In this document: positions 1 through 9,415 of the stretch, one piece after another
Layout: every line of letters begins with the position of its first letter
How positions within the stretch are numbered: position 1 is the first letter of the stretch
Assembly (NCBI GenBank): GCA_046349875.1
Contig: JAXMBN010000012.1
Coordinates: 1 to 64,000 of the forward strand
DNA length: 64,000 nucleotides
DNA from: JAXMBN01 sp046349875
Lineage (GTDB): Bacteria; Planctomycetota; Planctomycetia; Pirellulales; Pirellulaceae
Reading direction: 5' to 3'
Made by a program: the position numbers and the translations under genes
The notes under the pieces: generated by a model
The model's input: the letters and a program-made list of their open reading frames with translations, nothing else
Told to the model about the DNA's origin: nothing
The model's database searches: none

Positions 1-1
1 A

Positions 2-2350
2 GGTACACCTTTCAAAAAAGAAGAAGTGGATTGGCTAGAGGCTTGGATCGCGAATGGTCTTCCAGCCCCCGAGGATGAAGTTGCGCTTTCGGGCCCGAAA
101 GACCATTGGGCATTTCGCCCCATTCCCAAACTCAATGTACCGATTCAGCTCGACGCCCTTTTAGCGAAGCATCACGAGTCCTTGGGAATTGTTCCCTTGC
201 CTGAGTCCGATCGCGCCACGCTTCTACGACGTGTCACCTTTGATTTAACTGGGTTACCACCAACGCCCGACGAACTCTCCTCCTTTCTTTCTGATACGGA
301 TCCACAAGCTTACGAAAAACGTGTCGATCAACTTTTGGAGCGATTTGCGTATGCCGAACGTTGGGGACGACATTGGATGGATGTTTGGAGGTATAGCGAT
401 TGGGATGGCTACAAAGAAGAACTCCGTGGAAGCCAACGAAACATCTGGCATTGGCGAGATTGGATTATGGAATCTCTCCAGCAAAACAAACCTTACGATC
501 GCATGATTGTCGAAATGCTGGCCGGAGACGAAATCGCACCTACCGATACGGCAACACTTCGCGCCACCGGTTTCTTGGCGCGAAACTTTCACAAGAGCAA
601 TCGCAACATCTGGCTCGACTCCACCATCGAGCATACATCCAAAGCTTTCCTCGGATTGACATTGAATTGTTCGAAGTGCCATGATCACAAATACGATCCG
701 ATTCCGCAGGTCGACTATTATCGGTTTCGCGCTCTATTCGAACCGCACCAAGTGCGAACCGATGAGGTCATTGTCGCTCCCTACGATCGACCAGGAATCC
801 CACGAGCCTACGATGCCGATCTCGAAGCAGCTACGTTTCTTTTTCGTCGTGGCGACGACAAGCTCGTCGATAAAGAATCTCCGATTTCGCCCAACATTCC
901 TCTGGGTCTCCCGTTCGAAATTCCGTTTGATGTGGATGGCGTATCATTGCCATTGGATAGTTATGCCCCTGGAATGACACCTGCCGCCAAACAGCGATCT
1001 CGCGAAAAACAATGGAAGTCTTTAGAGGAAGCCAATCAAGCCGTTCAAAAATGGTTTGCCGAAAACACAAACCCAAAAAATGACGATGCAACCCATGGGA
1101 GTGTCCATCCTGCACTATCGATGGCAATCTTACGACTGCATGAACGCGAAGCTTCGTTGGCTTCCTGGGACGCTCGTTGGTCTGCCGATGAAGCTAAGTG
1201 CAACAACCGCGACACCAAAGAAATCGAGTCGCTTTCACAGATAGCGATTGAACGTGAGAAGGCCTGGAAGTCGCTCGAACTTGAACTGCGAGTCGCTCAA
1301 GCGGAAGTCGCGTTGCGTTCCGCTGAAACCGAAGCCGGGAAAGATTCGAAAAAGAAATCTAATCTCGACAAGCTTCGCAAAGATATTGAGACAGCCAAAC
1401 AAGCTCTTCAAAAGTGGAACGATCAAGGGCATCGCGAGTTCAAAAGCTATACAGCTATTGCTCCGATCTATCCCAAGCAAAGCACGGGACGTCGAACGGC
1501 TCTTGCGAAATGGATCATCGATCCTCGAAATCCGCTGACAGCTCGCGTGGCCGTGAATCATGTGTGGGCAAGGCATTTCGGGACGCCTCTAGTCGAAAAC
1601 GTTTTTGACTTTGGAATGAAAGCCCCCAAGCCCGAACTCTTGGATGTGCTCGACTACCTAGCTGCCGATTTTCAAACGCATGGTTGGGACCTCAAACGCC
1701 TTCACCGCCAAATGGTTACCTCTCAAGCCTATCGACGTGCTTCGTCAGGTGACGCGGCTTCGCTCCAAGCCAATACACTTCGCGACCGCGATAACCGCAC
1801 CTATTGGCGAGCCAACGTTCGGCGGCTCGATGCCGAAGAAGTGCGTGATGCGGTCATGGCTACCAGTGGAATTCTCGACCGATCGGTCGGAGGCCCCGAC
1901 CTGGATGAAGACAAAGGGGATACGCTCTATCGTCGAAGTGTTTATTTCCGTCACGCCTACGAAAAACAGATGACCATGATGGTCTTGTTCGATGCGGCTA
2001 GCCCTGCAGAATGCTACCGGCGTCGACCGAGCATCATTCCTCAACAAGCTCTGGTGCTGGCCAACAGCCCATTGACTCGCCATGCTTCGCAACAACTCGG
2101 CGCAGAATTATGGGAAGAAGCGATGCACGATCAAGAAGTTTTTATCCAACGCCTCTTTCTGACGACGCTCGGAAGACCAGCCACTTCGGAAGAGACGATC
2201 GCGAGCAAGGAATTTCTGCGGCAACACATCGACCGCGCCCGAACAGCATCCAACGCCCGTTCCGAAGTGGATGCCAAAGACTGGGAGAAAGCTTGTCAAA
2301 GCTTGTCTCACGTCCTCATGAATCACAACGATTTTGTCAGTGTACGCTAA
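2..2350 (+). CDS. DUF1549/DUF1553 cytochrome-type protein, 5' partial
   Basis: The reading frame is open to the left window edge, so the start lies outside. A GTG at 26 is not a credible start because the preceding codons already read like the tail of a PSCyt1 cytochrome domain (GTPFKKEEVDWL). What is seen: a DUF1549 region with the motif GLPPTPDEL near residue 80, the heme-like CSKCHDHKYDP near residue 218, then a charged coiled stretch (about 330-470) and a DUF1553 region starting near AVNHVWARHFG. These proteins are abundant in planctomycetes and are paired with DUF1501 proteins. Their biochemical role is not established; a secreted or periplasmic role in polymer degradation is inferred. 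The DUF1501 gene follows after 19 bases, so the two are probably one operon. Confidence 0.9.
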   Translation, partial: GTPFKKEEVDWLEAWIANGLPAPEDEVALSGPKDHWAFRPIPKLNVPIQLDALLAKHHESLGIVPLPESDRATLLRRVTFDLTGLPPTPDELSSFLSDTDPQAYEKRVDQLLERFAYAERWGRHWMDVWRYSDWDGYKEELRGSQRNIWHWRDWIMESLQQNKPYDRMIVEMLAGDEIAPTDTATLRATGFLARNFHKSNRNIWLDSTIEHTSKAFLGLTLNCSKCHDHKYDPIPQVDYYRFRALFEPHQVRTDEVIVAPYDRPGIPRAYDADLEAATFLFRRGDDKLVDKESPISPNIPLGLPFEIPFDVDGVSLPLDSYAPGMTPAAKQRSREKQWKSLEEANQAVQKWFAENTNPKNDDATHGSVHPALSMAILRLHEREASLASWDARWSADEAKCNNRDTKEIESLSQIAIEREKAWKSLELELRVAQAEVALRSAETEAGKDSKKKSNLDKLRKDIETAKQALQKWNDQGHREFKSYTAIAPIYPKQSTGRRTALAKWIIDPRNPLTARVAVNHVWARHFGTPLVENVFDFGMKAPKPELLDVLDYLAADFQTHGWDLKRLHRQMVTSQAYRRASSGDAASLQANTLRDRDNRTYWRANVRRLDAEEVRDAVMATSGILDRSVGGPDLDEDKGDTLYRRSVYFRHAYEKQMTMMVLFDAASPAECYRRRPSIIPQQALVLANSPLTRHASQQLGAELWEEAMHDQEVFIQRLFLTTLGRPATSEETIASKEFLRQHIDRARTASNARSEVDAKDWEKACQSLSHVLMNHNDFVSVR

Positions 2351-2369
2351 CTGGAGTAAGGAATTGTTC

Positions 2370-3830
2370 ATGCATCGTCCCTTCCTTTCTCGGCGTCAAA
2401 TGCTCCTTGAGTCTGGCATGGGTTTTGGAAGCCTCGCCCTATCCACTATGCTGGCCCGTGATGGACTTGCTTCGGCCCCCACTCCAACATGGAGCAACGA
2501 ACTAAAGCATATTGCTCCCAAAGCCAAGTCAGTCATTTGGCTCTTTATGATCGGAGGTACCAGCCACATGGAATCCTTCGATCCCAAACCTGCCTTGAAT
2601 CGCTACGCAGGCAAAACGTTTACGGAAACACCTTATGGAGATGTCCTAAAGTCGCCATTCTTGGCCAATGAGCGTGTCGTAGCCTTTGATCCCAATAATG
2701 GTTTTGTTCGAACGGAAGTCTATCCATTGCAAGTGGGTTATCAGGCTTGGGGACAAAGTGGTTTAGAGATCAGCCATTGGTGGCCGCATCTGGGCCAATG
2801 CGCCGATGACCTCTGCTTGATTCGTTCAATGTGGACCGAAGATAGTAATCACGGAGCGCAGCTTCAGTTTCATACGGGACGACATCGAGTCGATGGCTTC
2901 TTCCCGACCATCGGATCCTGGGTCCACTATGGACTCGGTTCACTCAACGAAGATCTCCCTCAGTTCGTTGTCTTGGGCACGCCCGTTGCCGATTGTTGCG
3001 GCGGGGTCGAAACGCATCGCGCCAATTATCTCGGTCCGCAGTACGATGGCATTCCCTTAAAGCTCGACCCGCTCGATCCTCTACCGTATGCCAAACCTCC
3101 CAAGGGAGTTACTTCGGAAGAGCAAGCCAGTGAATTTGCCTTCCTACGAAAGCTCAATCAGTGGACGGCGGAAGCTTATCCTGAAGACGATGCGATTCGC
3201 GCTCGAATGAAGTCTTATGAGCTTGCCTATCGCATGCAGATGGCGGTACCTGAAGTTGTATCATTGCAGAATGAATCAGCGTCGACATTGAATGCCTATG
3301 GCTTGAATCATGAGGACACCAAGACTTTCGGGCAACAAATGCTGACAGCTCGAAGACTCGTCGAACGAGGCGTACGATTCGTGCAAGTCTATCATGGTAG
3401 CAATGGTGGGGCAGGGAGTTGGGACGCGCATTCCAATCTCCAATCGGGACATGCAAAGTTGTGCAAACAAGTCGATCAGCCCATCGCAGCCTTGCTCAAA
3501 GATCTTAAACAACGAGGCATGCTCGACGAAACACTTGTCGTTTGGGCAACCGAATTTGGACGGACCCCTGGTTCGCAAAATTCCAATGGTCGTGATCACC
3601 ATCCTTATGGTTTTTCAGTATGGATGGCCGGTGGCGGCGTACGAGGCGGAATGGCTCACGGGAAAACGGACGAACTTGGATTCCACGCGGTGGAAGATCG
3701 TCATTACGTGACCGACATTCATGCAACCATCTTGCACCAGCTTGGCGTCGATCCACGATCGATGCAAGTTCCTGGCCGGAAACGCCTGGAACGCGATTTC
3801 GGTACACCCATCCATGCAATTCTGAGCTAA
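2370..3830 (+). CDS. DUF1501 family protein
   Basis: 486 aa from the ATG at 2370. The frame is open further upstream, but the TAAGGA eight bases before 2370 and the following signal-like region decide the start. The N-terminus carries SRRQMLLESGMG followed by a hydrophobic run, like a Tat signal. Family landmarks: the MIGGTSHMESFDPKP segment, LTARRLVERGVRFVQV, WDAHSN, ATEFGRTP and the C-terminal HATILHQLGVD. DUF1501 proteins are related to the alkaline phosphatase/sulfatase fold; the substrate is unknown. It lies 19 bases after the DUF1549/DUF1553 gene, the usual planctomycete pairing. Confidence 0.92.
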   Translation: MHRPFLSRRQMLLESGMGFGSLALSTMLARDGLASAPTPTWSNELKHIAPKAKSVIWLFMIGGTSHMESFDPKPALNRYAGKTFTETPYGDVLKSPFLANERVVAFDPNNGFVRTEVYPLQVGYQAWGQSGLEISHWWPHLGQCADDLCLIRSMWTEDSNHGAQLQFHTGRHRVDGFFPTIGSWVHYGLGSLNEDLPQFVVLGTPVADCCGGVETHRANYLGPQYDGIPLKLDPLDPLPYAKPPKGVTSEEQASEFAFLRKLNQWTAEAYPEDDAIRARMKSYELAYRMQMAVPEVVSLQNESASTLNAYGLNHEDTKTFGQQMLTARRLVERGVRFVQVYHGSNGGAGSWDAHSNLQSGHAKLCKQVDQPIAALLKDLKQRGMLDETLVVWATEFGRTPGSQNSNGRDHHPYGFSVWMAGGGVRGGMAHGKTDELGFHAVEDRHYVTDIHATILHQLGVDPRSMQVPGRKRLERDFGTPIHAILS

Positions 3831-3984
3831 ACCGTAGATTGGGAACGAACCCCAATTCGATCGCGGGCCCTGTTGACTCGGGAGGGCCTTGCTAAAATAG
3901 CTTGGCGATTGAGGGATCTACAAAAGCCTCCTCAAGTTACGCATTCCTTCCTGAGTCGTCTCCATCCGAAGTATTGGCCCATTG

Positions 3985-5136
3985 ATGTCTGCCATTCCCA
4001 TCGCTCCGATCGTTCCCTTTCATCCCAAATCGTTGGATGAATTGGAACAATGGTTGAAGCAATCGGATACGGCTTCAAGAATCATTCCGGTTGGATCTCG
4101 TTCCAAGCCCTGGACTCGGCGGTGGTGCCAAGAAGCAACACCCATCGTCATGGATGCCGTTCAAGGAGTGATCGACTATCAACCTTCTGACTTTACGATC
4201 ACGGTAGCGGCTGGTACAAAACTGGCCGAATTGGTAAGGGAGCTCGAACGATGTGGCCAGTTCTTTCCGTTCGACCCGATCGGAGTCGAAAAAGGAACAA
4301 CCATCGGAGGTTGTGTTGCATCGGGAATCAACGGATCTTGCAAACAGTTATGGGGAGGCCTCCGCGATTTCATCTTGGCCATCGAGTTCCTTGATAGCCG
4401 TGGCACGCGACTACGCGCTGGAGCCAAAGTCGTTAAGAACACGGCTGGCTTCGACCTACCGAAATTCTTCGTTGGATCGTTTGGCCAGTTTGGCATTTTA
4501 TCCGAGATCACACTCAAAGTATTTCCGCGTCCACTCGGATGGGAAACGGTTCGCATAGACTTATCGAGCCTATCGCACTGTCTCGAACTTCTCCATCGCA
4601 TCGGTCGTCAACCGCTTGATATTGCGGCGATCGATTTTGATGCGGGTGCCTCGAAGACCATTCCTCTTTGGATTCGATTGGTGGGAAGCGAATCCATGCG
4701 TCAAGGAACACTGCAGTGGTTGCGAGACACATTGGCACATCTCGATCGCACGGTTGCGATGGATCGTCTCGAAGATGCGGAAGACCAGTTGTTTTGGGCC
4801 ACCCGAAATGCTCAACCTTGGTCCGAAGAGACCCAATATCCCATCGTTTACCGCATCGTTTGTTCGCCAAGTCAAATCCCAGGGTTAGAGAAGGTGCTAT
4901 CCTCTTCGAATGGATATCGACGCTATGTCCACGCAGGCAATTCTTGCTGGATTCATCTACCTTCGATCGAACAACTCACCAAACTCGAATCGTATTGCAA
5001 TGACAACGCGATCGATGGAATGGCGATTGTGGCACCACACCAAGCTCCCATTCGCATCGGGCCGGATCATTCCAAGGCCTATCGAATACGCATTCAATCG
5101 GCGCTGGATCCTTCGCAACGGTACCTCCCTACATAA
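3985..5136 (+). CDS. FAD-binding oxidoreductase, glycolate oxidase GlcE-like
   Basis: 383 aa. The ATG at 3985 is preferred over a TTG one codon earlier. An FAD_binding_4 (PCMH/VAO-type) domain occupies roughly residues 15-180. Visible are IIPVGSRSKPW, the repeated beta-strand segment TITVAAGTKLAELV, GGCVASGINGSCKQLWGGLRD, and AKVVKNTAGFDLPKFFVGSFG, which is a strong GlcE hallmark. GlcE is one of the FAD subunits of glycolate dehydrogenase (GlcDEF), oxidising glycolate to glyoxylate at the membrane. No glcD or glcF is seen in the window, so the partner must be elsewhere or this acts alone. The sulfatase starts 9 bases after the stop, so co-transcription is likely, though the functional link is unclear. 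Confidence 0.85.
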   Translation: MSAIPIAPIVPFHPKSLDELEQWLKQSDTASRIIPVGSRSKPWTRRWCQEATPIVMDAVQGVIDYQPSDFTITVAAGTKLAELVRELERCGQFFPFDPIGVEKGTTIGGCVASGINGSCKQLWGGLRDFILAIEFLDSRGTRLRAGAKVVKNTAGFDLPKFFVGSFGQFGILSEITLKVFPRPLGWETVRIDLSSLSHCLELLHRIGRQPLDIAAIDFDAGASKTIPLWIRLVGSESMRQGTLQWLRDTLAHLDRTVAMDRLEDAEDQLFWATRNAQPWSEETQYPIVYRIVCSPSQIPGLEKVLSSSNGYRRYVHAGNSCWIHLPSIEQLTKLESYCNDNAIDGMAIVAPHQAPIRIGPDHSKAYRIRIQSALDPSQRYLPT

Positions 5137-5145
5137 GGCAACACT

Positions 5146-6525
5146 ATGAGGCTCTTCATTGCTTGCTCCTGTATCTTCGTTGCACTGACATTTTCTGCCA
5201 CGTTGTCGGCTCAAACTCCCGAATCGCAGCCGAATATCGTCTTCTTCCTAGTGGATGACCTGGGACGGTCCGATGTTGGTTTCATGGGATGCAAGGACAT
5301 TCAAACTCCGAACATCGATCGATTGGCGAAATCGGGCTCGATTCTCGATGCACACTACGTCCAACCAGTATGTTCGCCAACGCGAGCCGCTCTTATGACG
5401 GGACGTTATGCAACGCGAACAGGTGTCTATACCGTCGTGCGTCCCAATGCCAAATGGGGACTACCGCTCGATGAACGAACGCTGCCGCAAGCACTTCACG
5501 AAGCTGGATACCAAACGGCTATTTGCGGCAAATGGCATCTCGGAGAATTTCAAGATGCATTCAAGCCTACGCGGCGTGGATTTGATTTGCAGTATGGACA
5601 CTACTTCGGTGCTCTCGACTACTTCACACACTTTCGCGATGGACAAAAGGATTGGTATCGCAACGATCAGACTGTTGAAGAAGAAGGCTATTCGACCCAT
5701 TTACTCGCTCGCGAAGCTTCCAAGATCATTCGCGAACGAAACCCCAAAAAACCGCTTTTCCTTTATGTTCCCTTTAACGGTGTCCATGCACCCCTGCAAG
5801 TTCCCAACCGTTACACACAACCCTACGCAAACATCGAAGGAAATCGACGCACGTATGCGGGCATGCTAGCGGCGGTAGATGAAGCCATCGGACAAATTGT
5901 TCAGACGCTTGAAGACGCTAAGATGCGAGAGAATACGTTGATTATTTTTTCGAGCGATAATGGTGGCCCCAATCCAGGTAAGTTGACGAGCAATATTCCA
6001 TTGCGGGCTGGAAAGGGAACGATCTACGAAGGTGGCATTCGAGTCTGCGCCTTTGCCTCCTATCCCGGAAAGATTCCTTCTGGCGAAACGATTCGCGAAC
6101 CGATGCACGCCATCGACTGGTTTCCGACTCTGGTTCAACTTGCAGGGGGAAAACTCGAACAAAAACTTCCAATCGACGGGAAAGATGTTTGGCCAATGCT
6201 CACCCAACATGCCAAGACCCCTCACGAGTCCCTTCTGCTCGTTCAGACTCCAGAGCGAGCTGCCGTACGGCAAGGGGATTGGAAGCTCATGCAACTTGGG
6301 GCAACTCTGAATGATGACGGTGAATACGATGAAGCAACGTCACCTCGAGCCAAGAATTCCGCCAAGAGCGATGCCAAGTTCGAGCTTTACAATTTGGCCA
6401 ACGATGTCAGTGAATCGACCAACTTGATCGAAAAAGAATCGGCCCGCGCGGAAGCCATGAAGAAGGTTCTTCAAGAATACCTTCGCGATGCAGTCGAACC
6501 AGGATCACGCAAAGGTCGACGTTAA
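5146..6525 (+). CDS. Secreted sulfatase (arylsulfatase family)
   Basis: 459 aa with an N-terminal signal peptide (about residues 1-22, ending SAQ). The formylglycine sulfatase motif C-S-P-T-R-A-A-L-M-T-G-R starts at Cys76, so the protein needs activation by a formylglycine-generating enzyme or anSME, neither of which is in the window. Other conserved parts are NIVFFLVDDLG with metal-binding Asp residues near the N-terminus, GKWHLG, and FSSDNGGPN for the second metal-binding half. Expected role: hydrolysis of sulfate esters in the periplasm or outside the cell, consistent with the large sulfatase sets of planctomycetes that use algal polysaccharides. The substrate cannot be told from sequence. 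Confidence 0.95.
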   Translation: MRLFIACSCIFVALTFSATLSAQTPESQPNIVFFLVDDLGRSDVGFMGCKDIQTPNIDRLAKSGSILDAHYVQPVCSPTRAALMTGRYATRTGVYTVVRPNAKWGLPLDERTLPQALHEAGYQTAICGKWHLGEFQDAFKPTRRGFDLQYGHYFGALDYFTHFRDGQKDWYRNDQTVEEEGYSTHLLAREASKIIRERNPKKPLFLYVPFNGVHAPLQVPNRYTQPYANIEGNRRTYAGMLAAVDEAIGQIVQTLEDAKMRENTLIIFSSDNGGPNPGKLTSNIPLRAGKGTIYEGGIRVCAFASYPGKIPSGETIREPMHAIDWFPTLVQLAGGKLEQKLPIDGKDVWPMLTQHAKTPHESLLLVQTPERAAVRQGDWKLMQLGATLNDDGEYDEATSPRAKNSAKSDAKFELYNLANDVSESTNLIEKESARAEAMKKVLQEYLRDAVEPGSRKGRR

Positions 6526-6644
6526 CGCAGACCGTTTTCCAACGCAATTTTCCGTTTCCGCTAGTACTCAAACGGTGCCGGTATGGATAGACTTGCTCCG
6601 TTAGAGTGATTGATGAGAAAAGAGGATAGTAACGGAGCTCGATC

Positions 6645-7553
6645 ATGCGCTGGGAAGGCCGCGAAGAAAGTCAAAACGTCGAAGACCGCCGGAGAATGCC
6701 GCGCGGTGGTGGAATGGCCATCGGCGGGGGTGTGGGCGGAATCATCTTCGTCATCCTATTTTTGCTACTAGGCGGTGATCCGCGTGCATTGCTCGATCCG
6801 CAACAGAATCCCAATGTGGCTCAACAGTTTGATGAGGCCGATCGCGGGAATGATTCGGAAGTCGATCCCAATGATCCACTTGCTAAATTCTCAAGTGTGG
6901 TTTTGAAAGACACGGAAGATGTTTGGCATCAAATGGCTCCCCAGCTCAACCAAGTTGCCAAAGAATACGGACTTCGAAGAATTCAATACACCGATCCCAC
7001 CATGGTGCTCTATCGGGACGGAACTCGGACTGCATGCGGTTCCGCCAATTCGGCCGTAGGCCCCTTCTATTGCCCCGGCGATTCGAAGCTGTATCTGGAT
7101 CTATCGTTCTTCCAGGAACTTCAAGAACGCTTTCGGGCTCCTGGAGATTTTGCTATGGCCTATGTGATTGCGCACGAAGTCGGGCATCACGTTCAGCACC
7201 AATTAGGTCTTTCGGAGATGGTTCAGCGGAAACAGCAAGAGTTGCCGCGAGCCGAAGGGAACGAGTGGAGTGTCCGGCTTGAACTCCAAGCCGATTATTT
7301 GGCCGGCGTGTGGGCTCATCAGGCTCAGCGGATGAAAAACATTCTGGAGCGAGGCGATCTCGAAGAAGCACTCAATGCCGCCTCGCGCATCGGTGATGAC
7401 GTTCTTCAAAAAGAAGCAACCGAACGCGTTCGCCCGGATGCATTTACCCATGGATCGGCCAAACAGCGGGTTCGATGGCTGCGAGCCGGGATGACTTCGG
7501 GCGATCTATCGAAGATGATGGCACCTATGGAATTGCCCTACGAAGATCTCTAA
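6645..7553 (+). CDS. Neutral zinc metallopeptidase (YpfJ/KPN_02809 type)
   Basis: 302 aa. A Gly-rich basic N-terminus (RRRMPRGGGMAIGGGVGG) is followed by one membrane segment at about residues 31-44. The catalytic zinc motif HEVGHH is at residues 177-182. Upstream are the family blocks YCPGDSKLYLDLSFF and MAYVIAHEVGHH; downstream is LELQADYLAGVWAH with the third zinc ligand (Glu/Asp in QADYLAG). The length and arrangement match the Zn_peptidase family PF04228, membrane-anchored with the catalytic domain probably outside the cytoplasm. Natural substrates of this family are not known. The ATG at 6645 is preceded by a GGAG at 6632-6635. It appears to stand alone; the sulfatase ends about 120 bases upstream. 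Confidence 0.93.
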   Translation: MRWEGREESQNVEDRRRMPRGGGMAIGGGVGGIIFVILFLLLGGDPRALLDPQQNPNVAQQFDEADRGNDSEVDPNDPLAKFSSVVLKDTEDVWHQMAPQLNQVAKEYGLRRIQYTDPTMVLYRDGTRTACGSANSAVGPFYCPGDSKLYLDLSFFQELQERFRAPGDFAMAYVIAHEVGHHVQHQLGLSEMVQRKQQELPRAEGNEWSVRLELQADYLAGVWAHQAQRMKNILERGDLEEALNAASRIGDDVLQKEATERVRPDAFTHGSAKQRVRWLRAGMTSGDLSKMMAPMELPYEDL

Positions 7554-7585
7554 ATCGCGAAGGGATCATTGCATCGCGAAGGGAT
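7554..7585 (+). repeat. 13-bp direct repeat, two copies
   Basis: ATCGCGAAGGGAT occurs at 7554-7566 and again at 7573-7585, six bases apart, just after the metallopeptidase stop. Its function is unknown; it may be a slippage product. Confidence 0.6.
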
Positions 7586-7623
7586 AGCGAATCCTGGTAA
7601 CTTTCCGAGACAAGCGAATTGCT

Positions 7624-7651
7624 AGCGATGCCCGCTGTGATCGCTTTTTTT
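7624..7651 (+). terminator. Probable Rho-independent terminator after the metallopeptidase
   Basis: A six-base stem AGCGAT / ATCGCT with a ten-base loop is followed by a run of seven T. It lies 70 bases past the metallopeptidase stop and in the same orientation. The stem is short, so efficiency is uncertain. Confidence 0.55.
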
Positions 7652-7863
7652 AGATTGATAGGAAAAACCCGCAAGTTCTTCCTACCTTCCCATCGATATA
7701 CATCTCCAGACGCGGTGAATCCAACGCGAGGCTATGGAATTTCCATAGGATTCCTCGGGGATCGCTCCGTGATGGTACTGGAATGCCGTTGAAACGGCTG
7801 GTCCTCGATCGCTTGACGGTGGTCGACGGGTTACCTTCAACAAGGATGCTGAGGTATAGATCG

Positions 7864-8442
7864 ATGTCGCGTAAGCTGACCACCAAGATCGCTGGCGCTT
7901 TACTGCTTGCCGGCTCCGTCACACAAGTCGGTTGTATCGGGTTGACCGCAGGTTATAACCTCGGCCCCTTTGGCTTGCCGATTCCCGTCAGCCCTTATTT
8001 CCAAGACGATGAGGAACGTCAGTTCCACATTCGCGAACGCTATTCTCGCGTGCCCATTTTGGATCCAATCGTCACCACCGGCAACACGATCGCCTTGGAC
8101 CCACCAAGCGATGACGAAGTGATGCAGGCTCTGGAAAACGCTCGTCCAGTACGCGGCGGTGTCCCCTTGCTAACGGAAAAGCAACGCAACAACGTTCGCA
8201 TTGTCAAAGAGAAGATCGCCGACTACATCGATGATCCTCGCTTCATCCCTGCGATCGGATTTGCTCAACTTCACCACGCACACTACAAGTGCACGATTTA
8301 CTTTGAAGAGCGAACCATCAACGGTTGGCCAGTGCCTTACACACTCAACGACAATGAATCGATGGAAGTGATCTACATCGACCACAACCACTTCCACCGT
8401 GTAGCCGATCAGGCTTGCGGGCCTCAAGCAGGCGTCTACTAA
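7864..8442 (+). CDS. Small secreted or lipoprotein of unknown function
   Basis: 192 aa from the ATG at 7864; GAGG about ten bases before supports it over the longer frame starting at 7783. The N-terminus is a signal peptide (SRKLTTKIAGALLLAGSVTQVGC), and the Cys may be a lipidation site although the box is not ideal (Q-V-G-C). The mature part has no domain I recognise. It has an acidic stretch, a segment YIDDPRFIPAIGFAQLHHAHYKC and a His/Tyr-rich C-terminal part with YIDHNHFHR. It looks like a conserved planctomycete hypothetical. It is flanked by its own terminators, so it is probably a single-gene unit. Confidence 0.75.
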   Translation: MSRKLTTKIAGALLLAGSVTQVGCIGLTAGYNLGPFGLPIPVSPYFQDDEERQFHIRERYSRVPILDPIVTTGNTIALDPPSDDEVMQALENARPVRGGVPLLTEKQRNNVRIVKEKIADYIDDPRFIPAIGFAQLHHAHYKCTIYFEERTINGWPVPYTLNDNESMEVIYIDHNHFHRVADQACGPQAGVY

Positions 8443-8472
8443 GACACCTTGCTATTCGCGAAAACAACAAGA

Positions 8473-8501
8473 AGCCGGCTGCATTGCAGTCGGCTTTTTT
8501 T
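8473..8501 (+). terminator. Strong Rho-independent terminator
   Basis: AGCCGGCTGC, ATT, GCAGTCGGCT form a ten-base stem with one G-T pair and a three-base loop, followed by a run of T. It lies 30 bases after the stop of the small lipoprotein gene. Confidence 0.9.
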
Positions 8502-8572
8502 GTTGGCGTTCAAACCTTATGGTGCGGTATGTGGAAACACTTCCAGTGCCATTCCGCCCCAAGGAAAAGAAC

Positions 8573-9286
8573 TTAATCGTTCGCTTTCTCCACGACTGAT
8601 TTTTCGACGATCGACACCATCTCGTCTTCCCCTACCGCACGCACGGATCCATCCACAAGGAGCAAATGAGCAACCATTGCTCGATGGATCTGCTTCTTCG
8701 CGTTGTTGGTCATCACTCCGCAGTGTGTCGCCCAGTCGGGATCATGAGGATTCATCCAGACAACAACGTGATCTCTTGTCAACTCCAGAACCATCACGTT
8801 TTCACGTACGGCAATCGAATCAACTAATGGAGATTTGCCTACTTCTTCCTTTTGAGTCCATGCATTTGAATCGAGAATAGCTTGATAGGCCGTGTACCCT
8901 TCACGCAATCGAAGTTCAGGGCATCGGAAAACGGGCGGACATTGAGCATGGAGAGCCCGATTGACTGGTGCATCCCACGGCTGGTTTAGATCGATTTGAT
9001 CGTAGAGCGATTTGTGTTCGAGATAGGGAAGAAGAAGGACACGCCAACTGTGCAGAGGACTTCCATCTTCGGCCTTGGTAATGATCGGCGGAAAGCTACC
9101 AAATTCACTACGGTAGTTATGAAGTGCCAAGCCGATCTGCTTGAGGTTGTTGGAACACTGCATGCGTCGCGCTGCTGGCCTCGCTCGTCGACTGGAAGGT
9201 ATCAACAGCGCTATCAAGATTCCAGCCGTCGCGACAATGGCAAAGAAGGTTGCGAATCGGCCTCCGATGCTGGACTTTTTGGCCAC
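8573..9286 (-). CDS. DUF1559 prepilin-like protein; N-terminus probably frameshifted
   Basis: 237 aa if translated from the GTG at 9286. A hydrophobic segment (about residues 12-30) is followed by CSNNLKQIGLALHNYRSEFGSFPP, the DUF1559 (SBP_bac_10) signature, then SWRVLLLPYLE and a C-terminal LLVDGSVRAVGED. It is a clear paralogue of the gene at 9416-10174. Upstream of 9286 the paralogue's N-terminal NPY..P motif is encoded in a different frame (ENPYSNP) before the shared GPLV, which suggests a one-base indel near 9300. The true protein would then start near the TTG around 9334. The function of DUF1559 proteins is unknown; most resemble type II secretion pseudopilins. Confidence 0.8.
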   Translation of the reverse strand: MAKKSSIGGRFATFFAIVATAGILIALLIPSSRRARPAARRMQCSNNLKQIGLALHNYRSEFGSFPPIITKAEDGSPLHSWRVLLLPYLEHKSLYDQIDLNQPWDAPVNRALHAQCPPVFRCPELRLREGYTAYQAILDSNAWTQKEEVGKSPLVDSIAVRENVMVLELTRDHVVVWMNPHDPDWATHCGVMTNNAKKQIHRAMVAHLLLVDGSVRAVGEDEMVSIVEKSVVEKAND

Positions 9287-9415
9287 CGTCGTTACCAGAG
9301 GTCCGTTGGGTTCGAGTAGGGGTTTTCTAAATCTTTCAATCGTTCGTCTTTCTCATCGATGATTGCGACCCACAATATCTTCCGCTTGGCCTCGCGAACC
9401 GGAGTCAGCGGCAAA

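Noticed and set aside
3873..3898. Promoter TTGACT ... TAAAAT before the GlcE-like gene
   Set aside because: The spacer is only 14 bases, too short for a sigma-70 promoter.
8449..8880. 143-aa plus-strand ORF
   Set aside because: It lies mostly antisense to the DUF1559 gene and begins over a terminator; composition is not protein-like.
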